From Bog-950 sp044228435 (lineage in GTDB: Bacteria > Bacteroidota > Bacteroidia > Chitinophagales > LD1), in contig JBGAUW010000016.1 of the NCBI GenBank assembly GCA_044228435.1, positions 70,578 through 134,577 of the forward strand: a DNA stretch of 64,000 nucleotides. The letters are read 5' to 3'. The position numbers and the translations under genes are program-made. The notes under the pieces were generated by a model. The model was not told the DNA's origin and did no database searches. It worked only from the letters and a program-made list of their open reading frames with translations. This document shows, piece by piece, positions 24,573 to 33,915 of this stretch (position 1 is the stretch's first letter; every line of letters starts with the position of its first letter).

Positions 24573-26195
24573 ATGAACACTTTAAACCCTCTTTTACGCT
24601 CGTTTATTCTGCTGCTGTTTTTAACTGTGTTTACGCAAACAGGTTATGGGCAGGGCTGGCAATGGGCTAAAGGCGAAGGCGAGATAGGTAACGATGCCGC
24701 CTTTGGGATAACGGTAGATAACGCAGGCAACAGTTATGTTACCGGTAATATTGCCGGCAGGGCCGATTTTTCGGGCTCCATATACCAGGGCAGTGGTATT
24801 TACGATTTGTTTGTAGCCAAGTATGGGCCTAATGGTGATTTGCTATGGGTGAAACTTGGCGGCGGCCCCGGCAACGACCAGGGCAATAGCATTAAATGGA
24901 GCAACGGCTACCTGTATGTTTGCGGTAGTTTTGAAGGCACAGCTACTTTTAGCGGTACTACACTAACCAGCAAGGGAGAGGGAGATATGTTTTTAGCCAA
25001 GTACGATGACAGCGGTAATTTAATTTGGATAAGAAGCGGCGGAGGAACCGGGTTAGATTATGGACAAACTGTAGATGTGGGAAGCAATGGCGATGTGCTG
25101 GTTGGCGGCGCATACGAAACCGCTATGAAACTGGAGAGCGTTAACCTTACTACTACCAATATTTACTACGAATCTTTTTATGCCCGCTATGGCAGCACCG
25201 GCAATTTAATATGGGCAAAATCTACAAGTGGCAATAACCCAAATATGGTGACCGGTTTGGCCTTCGACCATAACAATGCACTTTATATTACGGGTTATTT
25301 TGGTGGCAGCCTTAGGGCGGATAATACTACCGTAAATTCTGTTTCATCGAGCTACGATATTTTTTTAGCAAAGATAAGTGAAGGCGATGGTTCGCTTACC
25401 TGGATTAAGCGGGCCGGTAGCTTAAATGAGGATGCCGGGCACGCCGTTACCTGCGATTTACAGGGCAACCCAACCATAACCGGTTATTTTGCCGGTACGG
25501 CCAGTTTTGATGGAAACCAGGTTACTTACAGCGACTATAACGATATTTTTACAGCCCGCTACGATGCAAATGGCAATAACCTGTGGGTAAAAGCCGGTAA
25601 AGGATTGCAGTTAGATGTGCCTTTTGCTATCACCAGCGATGCTGCCGGTAATACATTTGTTACAGGTATGTTTCAGAACGCGGTAGATTTTGATGGTAAT
25701 CCTCTTACCGGCGGCGACCGCGAAGTGTTTGTAGTAAGTTACGATATAAACGGGGCTATACGCTGGCTTGCCAAAGCGGGTGGGTCGGATACTGATTGCG
25801 GGCTTGGTATTGCGGTAAGCGGAAATGGCTCTTTGTTGTTGTGTGGTTACTATGTGCATACAGGCATGTTTGGAAATATACCGGTAGATTATGCAAGTGG
25901 TACTGATTTATTTATTGCAAAATATAGCCCCCCGCCGGTCGGCATCAATAATTTATTAGGCGATTTAGATGTGCAACTTTACCCTAACCCCTTACGGGAT
26001 AATTGCTTGTTAAAAGCCGGGTTTAATACTACGGGTTGCTCTTACACCTTATGCAATCAACTGGGCGCTGCGTTGTATAGCGAAGAGCTAAAGAATATCA
26101 ACACCCTAAACATTAATGAATATGCGGCCGGTGTATACTATGTGCAGGTAAAAACTGCGCAGGGAAGCAAAACATTGAAATTGATAAAAGAGTAG
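24573..26195 (+). CDS. SBBP-repeat secreted protein with T9SS sorting domain
   Basis: A 540-residue exported protein. Signal peptide about 1-27 (ending GYGQ). Seven or eight repeats of 50-60 residues follow, each with a D-xx-GN-xY-(V/I)TG start and a (D)-LFVAKY-xx-xG-xLLW strand, the pattern of SBBP/beta-propeller repeats. The C-terminus (about 465-540) is a T9SS type A domain (QLYPNPLRDNCLLKAGF ... YAAGVYYVQVKTAQGSK). A beta-propeller on the cell surface, likely binding rather than catalytic. It lies 46 bp after the flippase gene in the same direction. Confidence 0.88.
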   Translation: MNTLNPLLRSFILLLFLTVFTQTGYGQGWQWAKGEGEIGNDAAFGITVDNAGNSYVTGNIAGRADFSGSIYQGSGIYDLFVAKYGPNGDLLWVKLGGGPGNDQGNSIKWSNGYLYVCGSFEGTATFSGTTLTSKGEGDMFLAKYDDSGNLIWIRSGGGTGLDYGQTVDVGSNGDVLVGGAYETAMKLESVNLTTTNIYYESFYARYGSTGNLIWAKSTSGNNPNMVTGLAFDHNNALYITGYFGGSLRADNTTVNSVSSSYDIFLAKISEGDGSLTWIKRAGSLNEDAGHAVTCDLQGNPTITGYFAGTASFDGNQVTYSDYNDIFTARYDANGNNLWVKAGKGLQLDVPFAITSDAAGNTFVTGMFQNAVDFDGNPLTGGDREVFVVSYDINGAIRWLAKAGGSDTDCGLGIAVSGNGSLLLCGYYVHTGMFGNIPVDYASGTDLFIAKYSPPPVGINNLLGDLDVQLYPNPLRDNCLLKAGFNTTGCSYTLCNQLGAALYSEELKNINTLNINEYAAGVYYVQVKTAQGSKTLKLIKE

Positions 26196-26198
26196 CAG

Positions 26199-26597
26199 TT
26201 ACTCTCCGTGGTCGAGAATAGTTACCAGGCCCGTGGCAAGAAATTTATCCTGCTCATCCAGCACATCTACTTTATAATAACCAGGCTTATAGAAAAATAG
26301 CTTTTTTACTACAGATAGACTATTAGGCGGCACGTGCATAGATAGGTCGGCATAAAGAGTTCCTTCCCGGTCGTTGTTCATGGCAAACAGCATAAATTTT
26401 AGCTTAGGTGTGCCAATGGTATCTTTATTCATTACTATCAGCTCAATGGGTGTTACATTTCCTGCCCAATCAAAAGTTTCGCCGGTTTTTTTGCAAGTGC
26501 CAACGCTATCGGAATGGGTGCAAAAAAGCAAATCGTACCCTGCTTTGGATGTAAAAGAGCTGATTATCAATACTAAAACTAACCAAATCTTTTTCAT
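26199..26597 (-). CDS. Hypothetical exported protein (132 aa)
   Basis: Signal peptide about 1-19 (ending SKAG), then a small beta-rich domain with two cysteines (LLFCTHSDSVGTCKKTG) and a C-terminal KVDVLDEQDKFLATG strand. The sequence TGETFDWAGNVTPIELIV suggests an Ig-like fold, but I do not recognise a family. Its stop lies 3 bp from the convergent SBBP gene stop. Confidence 0.65.
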   Translation of the reverse strand: MKKIWLVLVLIISSFTSKAGYDLLFCTHSDSVGTCKKTGETFDWAGNVTPIELIVMNKDTIGTPKLKFMLFAMNNDREGTLYADLSMHVPPNSLSVVKKLFFYKPGYYKVDVLDEQDKFLATGLVTILDHGE

Positions 26598-26775
26598 AAT
26601 TCAGGAGCACTTTGGGTTAATGGGCACAAGATAGCGGTAGCGCTGCCCGTTGTCAAGCTATTTAACAGCATTTATCCTGTTTAATAAGCCATCAATAATC
26701 AGATAGCCCTGTATATTGCAGCGCTTCAACCCCATAACTTCTGCAATTGCTGTTTTCAATTATATTCGCGACCCA

Positions 26776-28566
26776 ATGGAAAATATTCGCAATTTCTGCA
26801 TCATAGCTCACATAGACCACGGTAAATCTACCCTGGCCGACCGATTAATTGAAACCACCAAAACCATCAGTGCCCGAAACATGATGGATACCGTGTTAGA
26901 TAACATGGATTTGGAACGCGAACGCGGCATTACTATTAAAAGCCACGCTATACAAATGGATTTTGTGCATGGCGGTAAAAAGTATGTGCTTAACCTGATA
27001 GATACCCCCGGCCACGTAGATTTTAGTTACGAGGTTTCGCGCTCGCTGGCCGCCTGCGAAGGAGCCTTGCTGCTGGTAGATGCCAGTCAGGGTATACAGG
27101 CACAAACCATAAGCAACCTTTACCTGGCTATTGAGCAGGGCCTTACCATAATACCGATAGTTAATAAAATTGATATGCCGGGTGCTAACCCCGAAATGGT
27201 AGAAGACCAGATGATGAACCTGGTAGGGTGCAAGCGCGAAGATATTATCCACGCCAGCGGGCGCACCGGCATTGGCGTAGAGAAGATTTTTGATGCTATT
27301 ATCAATCGCCTTCCGTCGCCAAAGGGCAACCCCGATGCACCTTTACGAGCCCTTATTTTCGATTCAATGTTTAACCCTTTCCGTGGTATTATAGCCTACT
27401 ACCGCGTTATTGATGGCATGGTGCGCAAAGGCGATAAAGTAAAGTTTGTGAACACCGGCGTAAGCTACATTGCCGATGAAGTGGGCTGCCTGCGCATGGA
27501 TCTTGAACCACACGATACGGTTAAAACCGGCGATGTAGGTTATATTATTACCGGCGTAAAAAATGCGAAGGAAATTAAAGTGGGCGATACTATTACCCAG
27601 CTAAATAACCCGTGTGCCGAGGGCATACATGGCTTTGAAGATGTAAAGCCAATGGTATTTGCGGGTATATACCCCATGGATAATGATGATTATACCGACT
27701 TGCGCGATTCGTTAGAGAAATTGCAGTTGAACGATGCCTCGCTGGTGTTTGAACCCGAAACATCTATAGCCCTTGGCTTTGGTTTCCGTTGCGGTTTCTT
27801 AGGCCTTTTGCACCTCGAAATTGTGCAGGAGCGTTTAGAGCGCGAGTACGACATGACCATTATTACCACCGTACCGCAGGTAAGCTACCAGGCCTACCTT
27901 AATAATGGAACTAACGTTACCATACACAACCCGGCCGATATGCCGGATGTAACCCGTATAGATCGTATTGAAGAGCCTTACATTAAGGCGCAGGTAATTA
28001 CCAAGCCCGAATACATAGGCGCTATTATGACTCTTTGTATGGATAAGCGCGGTATTTTGATAAATCAAAGCTATCTTACCGAAGACCGGGTAGAACTGCA
28101 CTTTGAAATGCCATTGGCGGAAATTGTGTTCGATTTTTACGATCGCCTTAAATCCATATCGCGCGGCTATGCTTCGTTCGATTATCACCCAATTGATTAC
28201 CGCGAGGGCGACCTGGTTAAGCTGGATATACTTTTAAATGCCGAGCAGGTAGATGCCTTCTCGAGTATGATACACCGCACCAAGGCCGAAGAGTTTGGCC
28301 GCAAAATGTGCGAAAAGCTGAAAGAGATTATACCGCGCCAGCAGTTTATGATTCCTATACAGGCTGCCATTGGCGCAAAAATTATAGCCCGCGAAAGTAT
28401 TTCGGCTATACGTAAAGATGTTACCGCCAAGTGTTATGGTGGCGATATTAGCCGTAAACGCAAACTGTTAGAAAAACAGAAGAAGGGTAAAAAGAAGATG
28501 CGCCAGTTTGGTAAGGTAGAGGTGCCACAAGAGGCCTTTATTGCCGTGCTTAAACTGAATGATTAA
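26776..28566 (+). CDS. lepA: Elongation factor 4 (ribosomal back-translocase LepA)
   Basis: A 596-residue translational GTPase that binds stalled ribosomes and promotes back-translocation. The G1 loop is AHIDHGKST (residues 11-19), the G2/switch region holds ERGITIKSH, G3 is DTPGH and G4 is NKID. The unique LepA C-terminal domain appears at the end (FGKVEVPQEAFIAVL). Length matches the family (about 600). The ATG at 26776 is chosen, as MENIRNFCIIAHID is the canonical start; the longest frame begins 60 bp upstream. It stands alone, converging on the next gene with 11 bp between the stops. Confidence 0.97.
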   Translation: MENIRNFCIIAHIDHGKSTLADRLIETTKTISARNMMDTVLDNMDLERERGITIKSHAIQMDFVHGGKKYVLNLIDTPGHVDFSYEVSRSLAACEGALLLVDASQGIQAQTISNLYLAIEQGLTIIPIVNKIDMPGANPEMVEDQMMNLVGCKREDIIHASGRTGIGVEKIFDAIINRLPSPKGNPDAPLRALIFDSMFNPFRGIIAYYRVIDGMVRKGDKVKFVNTGVSYIADEVGCLRMDLEPHDTVKTGDVGYIITGVKNAKEIKVGDTITQLNNPCAEGIHGFEDVKPMVFAGIYPMDNDDYTDLRDSLEKLQLNDASLVFEPETSIALGFGFRCGFLGLLHLEIVQERLEREYDMTIITTVPQVSYQAYLNNGTNVTIHNPADMPDVTRIDRIEEPYIKAQVITKPEYIGAIMTLCMDKRGILINQSYLTEDRVELHFEMPLAEIVFDFYDRLKSISRGYASFDYHPIDYREGDLVKLDILLNAEQVDAFSSMIHRTKAEEFGRKMCEKLKEIIPRQQFMIPIQAAIGAKIIARESISAIRKDVTAKCYGGDISRKRKLLEKQKKGKKKMRQFGKVEVPQEAFIAVLKLND

Positions 28567-28577
28567 GATTGTAGGGC

Positions 28578-29513
28578 TTAAGGCTTATCCGACTTCTCAA
28601 TCAGGGAAGCAACATCTTTAAAGTCGCCTTCATCAAGTTGATAAACTATGCTAAATAGTTTGCCTCCTAAGCACTTATGTGTATTCGCGTCTGTTATTAT
28701 TAGCGCATCTATTAAGTAAGTATGTGTAAGTACCATATATGCCGCATTCTCGACCTTGCCGGCTACAACTTCATCAAATTTTTGAGGGGATACAAACTCA
28801 ATTTTATAAGGGTAAGATTTGCTTAACCCGGCTTTAGCTTTTTCACGTGTTTTAATCGTCACATCCAAACTTTGAACGTATAAAGTTTTGGTTTTTAAAA
28901 TGCCCATTTCTTTTACGTGGATATTTTTATTCATAAAATCGAGACCAGATTTCATGTCTGGTCTAAATTTGTATTGCCCCTCCTTTACAATTTTTACAGC
29001 ATCATTTATACCGGTCACTACATCTTCCAATCTATACTCAAAACCTGAGCGGCGCCTAATGGATTTAATTTTTTCTTCTCTTTCCGTTTCCTTCATTGGG
29101 TTCCGGAAATAGTTAGTTATGTTATAGTAATCAGTGCTAGCGAAGGCGATCATCGGCAGGTCTTTTAATTTTGCTTCACCGCCTAAAACTAATCCGCAAA
29201 GTGAATAGTCACATTCTACATATTCACCGGATTTTATTTGATTATGAAATAGTAAAAGCAACGAAACACTGCTGTTAGAATATTCCTTCTGAATTTCTTT
29301 TTCGCTAAGCATTTTAAACTTGCTGATGGTCCAGTGCTTTGTTAATGCAGCTTCATAAATGGAGTCTATAAACGGATTGCCGGTTTTTTGAACATAAGTG
29401 ATTTTGGTGCTTAAAAAGTGCTGAAAATCTTTATGGTTATAATCGCGGGCGCAGTATTGGGCCTGTACCGAAAAAGATAAAAGTGCCAAAAAAATAATGG
29501 ATGCTGTTTTCAT
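28578..29513 (-). CDS. Hypothetical exported protein (311 aa)
   Basis: Signal peptide about 1-19 (MKTASIIFLALLSFSVQAQ), then a soluble alpha/beta domain rich in charged residues (KETEREEKIKSIRRRSGFEY) with four cysteines in the N-terminal half (CARDY, ECDYSLC). No family recognised. The base composition looks slightly more AT-rich than neighbouring genes. It converges on lepA with 11 bp between stops. Confidence 0.6.
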   Translation of the reverse strand: MKTASIIFLALLSFSVQAQYCARDYNHKDFQHFLSTKITYVQKTGNPFIDSIYEAALTKHWTISKFKMLSEKEIQKEYSNSSVSLLLLFHNQIKSGEYVECDYSLCGLVLGGEAKLKDLPMIAFASTDYYNITNYFRNPMKETEREEKIKSIRRRSGFEYRLEDVVTGINDAVKIVKEGQYKFRPDMKSGLDFMNKNIHVKEMGILKTKTLYVQSLDVTIKTREKAKAGLSKSYPYKIEFVSPQKFDEVVAGKVENAAYMVLTHTYLIDALIITDANTHKCLGGKLFSIVYQLDEGDFKDVASLIEKSDKP

Positions 29514-29728
29514 AGGGTGCAATTGGTGATACTTCTTAAATTTAGGCAGCGAATAAATAAATTAAAATTTAATTTGAAGTTGATTCTGCCAATTGTATAT
29601 AACTCAAGTACAGATATTGCAAAGCTTAAATAGCCTGCTAACAATCGGTTAATGCAGCATATTGTTACTCGGCGTATGTCTTTTTTGTTTTATATTCGCT
29701 TGCTTTCAAAAAAACCTATAAACGCTCA

Positions 29729-31393
29729 ATGAAAAAACTTCTACTTCTGTTATCGGTTATTGTTATTTCTACAGGCTTGTATGCACAAAATCTTACCTGG
29801 GCCACAAACATTGCCCCTATTATGTACAGCAAGTGTACCACCTGCCACCACGATGGTGGTATGGCCCCGTTCTCGTTAATGACCTATTCAGACGCGCGAG
29901 CTAAAATGGCTTTGCTTTCCGATCAGGTTTCTACCGGAAAAATGCCACCATGGCCGCCTAATCGCACTTACAACCATTATAAAGATGAGCGCTATTTATC
30001 GCCTACTCAAATTCTTCATATAAACGCATGGATAGCTAATGGCGCCCCCGCCGGCGATACTACTCTTGCGCCAGCCAAACCGGTTTATACCAATGGCGCT
30101 ACTTTAAGTGGTATTAATAAGATTATACAAATGCCAACGTTTACCGTACCTAACAACGTAAACTTCGATTTATACCAGTGCTTTACGGTGCCTACAAATC
30201 TGGCGCAGGATGAATTTATTACTGCAATAGAGGCCATACCCGGCAATCCGTCCATAGTGCACCACATACTTATTTACGAAGATACTACCGGCCAATCGGT
30301 GTCGCTGGATAACAATACGCCCGAGCCTGGTTACACCAGCTTTGGCGGTCCGGGTTTTACCGCATCTCTTGTAGGGGGGTGGGTACCGGGTACAAGGCCA
30401 GAGGAATACCCTGCGGGTATGGGTGTAAAGTTGCATAAAAACTCTCGCCTTGTTTTACAAATACACTACCCTAACGGTAGTGCGGGCAAAACCGATAGCA
30501 CTAAGCTGCTGCTGCGTATGAGCACCGGCAACTTGCGCCAGATTTACATAGACCCGCCGTTAAATCATGGTTTTTCTATGACCGATGGGCCATTGCGCAT
30601 CCCTGCCAACTCAAGCAGAAACTTTAACGAGGAATATACCATACCAACCAATTATCCTATACAAGGGGTATCGTTGCTTAACGTAGCGCCGCATGCCCAC
30701 CTTATTTGCCGTAACTGGCTGGTATATGGTAAAACACCGGCAGGCGACACCGTGCCTTTTGTAAAAATTGATGATTGGGATTTTCACTGGCAGGGTTTTT
30801 ATACCTTCCAAAAACTTATTTTTATGCCTAAGGGTAGCACTTTTTACGCGGTTGCCCGTTACGATAACACGGCAAACAATCCGCATAATCCAAGCAGCCC
30901 ACCACAGCTGGTAAGAGCCGGCGAATCTACCACCGATGAAATGATGCTTGTTTATTTCTCGTACCTTATTTACCAGCCAGGCGATGAGAATTTAGTAATT
31001 GACAGTAACACCTTTGCCGATGATACAACAGCAGCCCCTTTAGATACCACCACTATACCTATAGACACTACAGAGATAATTGACACTACTACTACAGGAA
31101 TAAAAGATGTGCAGGATTTTGCCGGTATTGTAACTACCCCGCAGTTATACGATGCTATGCCTAACCCGGCCAACAACGAAACACGCATTACCTACTATTT
31201 GCCGGCAGCAGCTAACACCCGCCTGAGCATTTACGACTTGAACGGAAGATTGGTAGAAGACCTTAAATCGACCAATATACCGGGCTTTAATTCGGTGGTT
31301 TATAATACAAGTAAACTGGCTGCGGGTAATTATGTGTACCGTTTAAGTGTAAACGGAATAGTAAAAAGCAAGCAGCTAATTATAACCAGGTAA
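29729..31393 (+). CDS. Secreted haem-c/copper type II monooxygenase with T9SS domain
   Basis: A 554-residue exported protein with three parts. After the signal peptide (1-20) comes a small cytochrome c domain with CTTCH (C36, C39, H40); M45 may be the sixth ligand. Then a copper type II ascorbate-dependent monooxygenase-like region with ligands arranged as in PHM/DBH: an HH pair in VHHILIYE (H178, H179), H246 in LQIHYPNG, an HxH in APHAHLI (H322, H324) and a methionine (M405 or M406). The conserved WDFHWQGFYTF block is present. The C-terminus (about 475-554) is a T9SS sorting domain (AMPNPANNETRI ... YVYRLSVNG). The predicted activity is oxidation at the cell surface, with haem passing electrons to copper; the substrate is unknown. 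A hairpin terminator follows (31416-31449). Confidence 0.85.
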   Translation: MKKLLLLLSVIVISTGLYAQNLTWATNIAPIMYSKCTTCHHDGGMAPFSLMTYSDARAKMALLSDQVSTGKMPPWPPNRTYNHYKDERYLSPTQILHINAWIANGAPAGDTTLAPAKPVYTNGATLSGINKIIQMPTFTVPNNVNFDLYQCFTVPTNLAQDEFITAIEAIPGNPSIVHHILIYEDTTGQSVSLDNNTPEPGYTSFGGPGFTASLVGGWVPGTRPEEYPAGMGVKLHKNSRLVLQIHYPNGSAGKTDSTKLLLRMSTGNLRQIYIDPPLNHGFSMTDGPLRIPANSSRNFNEEYTIPTNYPIQGVSLLNVAPHAHLICRNWLVYGKTPAGDTVPFVKIDDWDFHWQGFYTFQKLIFMPKGSTFYAVARYDNTANNPHNPSSPPQLVRAGESTTDEMMLVYFSYLIYQPGDENLVIDSNTFADDTTAAPLDTTTIPIDTTEIIDTTTTGIKDVQDFAGIVTTPQLYDAMPNPANNETRITYYLPAAANTRLSIYDLNGRLVEDLKSTNIPGFNSVVYNTSKLAAGNYVYRLSVNGIVKSKQLIITR

Positions 31394-31415
31394 AATATTT
31401 TGTAAGATTTAATGG

Positions 31416-31449
31416 AGTGCCGCGTCTAACCACGTGGCACTTTTATTTT
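31416..31449 (+). terminator. Rho-independent terminator after the monooxygenase gene
   Basis: Nine-base stem AGTGCCGCG/CGTGGCACT (one G-U pair) with an 8-base loop, 22 bp after the stop, followed by TTTTATTTT. Because it sits here, the true start of the following ORF should lie downstream of it. Confidence 0.7.
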
Positions 31450-31521
31450 AAACAGGGCTGCAAGCCAAAATTTTTTGCAATCTTGCCCGTCTTAATTCAA
31501 AGCTTTTTAGTGGATATTTGC

Positions 31522-32730
31522 ATGCCTTACCGATGTTCTGCCCAGGCAGACAGTGAAAAAATACAGGATTATTCAATTACGGTGTCCGATACTATCGGGC
31601 AGGTAGGAGCTATGCAATGGGATAAGCACATACCCGCCGCCAACGTGCTAATGCAATACGAAAACCTACAGCTAACCGAGGCCGTACATGGCAGCAAAAT
31701 GGGCTTTAGGTATGTATTTGTAAAAAAGGATGATGTAACGGTAGGTGTCCTCTATTTTCAGGTGGTTATGTTCCACGCCAATCAGCTTATTAATTACTAC
31801 CCTGCGTTTAAGGAAGGTAATGTGCTGATGGCAACCGGCAAAAAAATTACCGAAAAGCTATTAAACGCCATTAACTTAAAATTGTTGGTAAGCGGCAATG
31901 TGTTTATGACGGGTGAAAACGGCTTTTACTTTAATAACGAGGTAGAGCCTGCAACCCGGGCCCGTATTGTGCGGGCAGCCATCCGGCAGATGGTGAAAAG
32001 CGATAGCTCGATTAAAGCAGCGCTTATATCAGATTCGTACGAGCCTAAAACAACTTTCGATACTGAATTTGAACAATGCGGCTACCACGAAATAACGGTA
32101 GAAAGCGATATGAGCATTCAGCTAAAAACTGAATGGAAGACGTTTGATGATTACCTGAACGCCTTATCATCTAAATACCGCGTGCGCGCCAAAAAGGTAT
32201 TTACCCTTTGCAACGAAGCCGGAGTTGAATTGAAAGATTTAACTGCGGATGAAATTGCTTTGCACGAAAAGGATATTTACCGCCTTTACAACAAAGTAAT
32301 GGAGAATGCCGATTTTAAGTTGGCCGAATTAAGCATCGATTTTTTCCGTAAACAGAAGCAACAGCTGCCCGATAACTATAAGCTGTACGGGTATTTTAAG
32401 GACGGAGTTCTAATCGGTTTTATATCTGCCTTTTGTTTTGGTAAGCGCATGGAGGTACACTATACCGGTATGGATCATGAGGTTTGCAAGCCCATCCATT
32501 TATATCAGCGTATGATGTATGATATGGTTAAGTTGGGTATAGAAAGCCACGCTGCGCAACTGCACTTTGGTCGCACCGCCCCCGAAATTAAAAGTACCAT
32601 TGGTGCCGTGCCATCGGCTATGTATGGCTATGTAAAATACTTTAACCCGGTGTTTAACTTCTTGTTTGTCCGGCCTTATACTGCCAATCTTAAGCCTAAA
32701 GAGTACACCTTCCGTAATCCGTTTAAGTAG
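31522..32730 (+). CDS. GNAT/FemAB-like acyltransferase
   Basis: A 402-residue protein resembling the peptidoglycan/peptidogalycan-type acyltransferases with two GNAT-like halves. Visible are TFDDYLNALSSKYRVRAKKVF (about 210-230), KLYGYFKDGVLIGFISAFCFGKRMEVHYTGMDH and HLYQRMMYDMVKLGIESHAAQLHFGRTAPEIK, the typical core for this group. The acceptor is unknown. The longest frame starts at 31417, but that lies within the upstream terminator, so the ATG at 31522 (MPYRCSAQ) is the best guess. The stop is 2 bp from the convergent paraoxonase-like gene. Confidence 0.6.
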   Translation: MPYRCSAQADSEKIQDYSITVSDTIGQVGAMQWDKHIPAANVLMQYENLQLTEAVHGSKMGFRYVFVKKDDVTVGVLYFQVVMFHANQLINYYPAFKEGNVLMATGKKITEKLLNAINLKLLVSGNVFMTGENGFYFNNEVEPATRARIVRAAIRQMVKSDSSIKAALISDSYEPKTTFDTEFEQCGYHEITVESDMSIQLKTEWKTFDDYLNALSSKYRVRAKKVFTLCNEAGVELKDLTADEIALHEKDIYRLYNKVMENADFKLAELSIDFFRKQKQQLPDNYKLYGYFKDGVLIGFISAFCFGKRMEVHYTGMDHEVCKPIHLYQRMMYDMVKLGIESHAAQLHFGRTAPEIKSTIGAVPSAMYGYVKYFNPVFNFLFVRPYTANLKPKEYTFRNPFK

Positions 32731-32732
32731 GC

Positions 32733-33719
32733 CTACTTCAATTTCTTCTTCACTATCTTTCCATCAAATATGCCGCTAACGTAAAGGGCGTTATTCCATA
32801 CAAGGGCTGTAGAGCCTGCGCTTATCTGTTTGCCGCTATCGTAGTAGGCCACTGTTTGTTTTTTAGTAGCAGGGTTAATGCGATAAACCGTAGTGGGAGA
32901 GTAGTGGGTAGAATCTTTTAAGTGGCCCAAAAATTTAAGAAAGCGAAGGTGCCCCGGCACCAACAGGTCGTTGCCATCAAAGCGGATATTATCGGCCCCA
33001 TTTACTTTGCCTATCACTTCTTTGTTTATCATTTTGCCATCGGCAAAATCAAACTGCCATACTTTGTTTTGCATGGTGCTGGCCAGGTAAACTTTCTTAT
33101 TGTCCTTTATAGTTATGCCGTTGGTATAGCAAAACTTTTCAGCAGCCACGTTGCACTGTTTGCCATTCCAGTATACTACCTGTGCCTTTTTAATTTTAAA
33201 CAGTACCTCACCAATGCTGCGCTGTTTTTTTAAATCGTTGCTTACTAATATGCTGCCATCGCTAAACCCGGAAACCGCATTGGGGGAGTAGATAAGTGGG
33301 TCAACTATTTTCTCAACAAACACCAATTCATCCTTCATTACTTTATAGCGCAAAATGGAGTTGATTTTTTTTGTATGCTCGTGGTTTACTACCAATAAAA
33401 TAAGGTCGCTTTGTACCTTTACTAAATCTACGCCGTGCGGGTTAAACAGTAAATCGGTTGGTTCGCCGGTGCGTTTAAGTAGCTTGTTTTTACCGGTTTG
33501 CGGATAGTAAACAAACACTTCGCCATAATCAGGCAGGCCATCGCGGCGCTGGTTGCAGCTTATTAGCAGGCGCGGTTGCTCTGTTAATGTGTCTAAAACC
33601 ATATCCTCTGGCCCCGGGCCGGTTGCAATTATCTCATCGGTGGTTTGGGCACCTTTAGGCAGGGAGGCACAAGAGGCAACTAGGAGTAAAAGGCATAAAA
33701 AGGGTATTAATCGGGTCAT
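32733..33719 (-). CDS. Paraoxonase/SMP-30-like beta-propeller lipoprotein
   Basis: A 328-residue lipoprotein with signal peptide and lipobox LLVASC (C17), so anchored in the membrane facing the periplasm or surface. The rest is a six-bladed propeller like paraoxonase (PON)/SMP-30 proteins. Recognisable points include NPHGVDLV, SPNAVSGFSDGSILVSND, TNGITIKDN and NGADNIRFDGND, where in PON family members the Asn/Asp residues bind catalytic calcium. PONs hydrolyse lactones and esters; whether this protein keeps that activity is an inference. It converges on the GNAT-like gene and is divergent from the amino-acid dehydrogenase. Confidence 0.72.
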   Translation of the reverse strand: MTRLIPFLCLLLLVASCASLPKGAQTTDEIIATGPGPEDMVLDTLTEQPRLLISCNQRRDGLPDYGEVFVYYPQTGKNKLLKRTGEPTDLLFNPHGVDLVKVQSDLILLVVNHEHTKKINSILRYKVMKDELVFVEKIVDPLIYSPNAVSGFSDGSILVSNDLKKQRSIGEVLFKIKKAQVVYWNGKQCNVAAEKFCYTNGITIKDNKKVYLASTMQNKVWQFDFADGKMINKEVIGKVNGADNIRFDGNDLLVPGHLRFLKFLGHLKDSTHYSPTTVYRINPATKKQTVAYYDSGKQISAGSTALVWNNALYVSGIFDGKIVKKKLK

Positions 33720-33842
33720 TTTTACGGATTAGGGTCGCAATTTATATAATTCCTCTATTCAGTTTGTAAACAAGTCTTTACGCTATTTATAATAATTACT
33801 GAAACTGCCTTTTATAATAATCCACACTGCCGGATTGTGCGG

Positions 33843-33873
33843 TTTGGTAAAATCAAAATCCTTATCACCTTTG
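33843..33873 (+). promoter_or_regulatory. Probable promoter of the Leu/Glu dehydrogenase gene
   Basis: TTTG at 33843-33846, 19 bases, then CACCTTTG at 33866-33873, 43 bp before the ATG. It differs from TTTG-N19-TAnnTTTG at one position. Confidence 0.4.
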
Positions 33874-33915
33874 CCCTGCCTTACTTGGTGGGGCGCTGAT
33901 AAAATCTGATTGATT

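Noticed and set aside
28888..29112. Possible small gene opposite the 311-aa exported protein
   Set aside because: Shadow ORF without ribosome-binding signal or recognisable domain.
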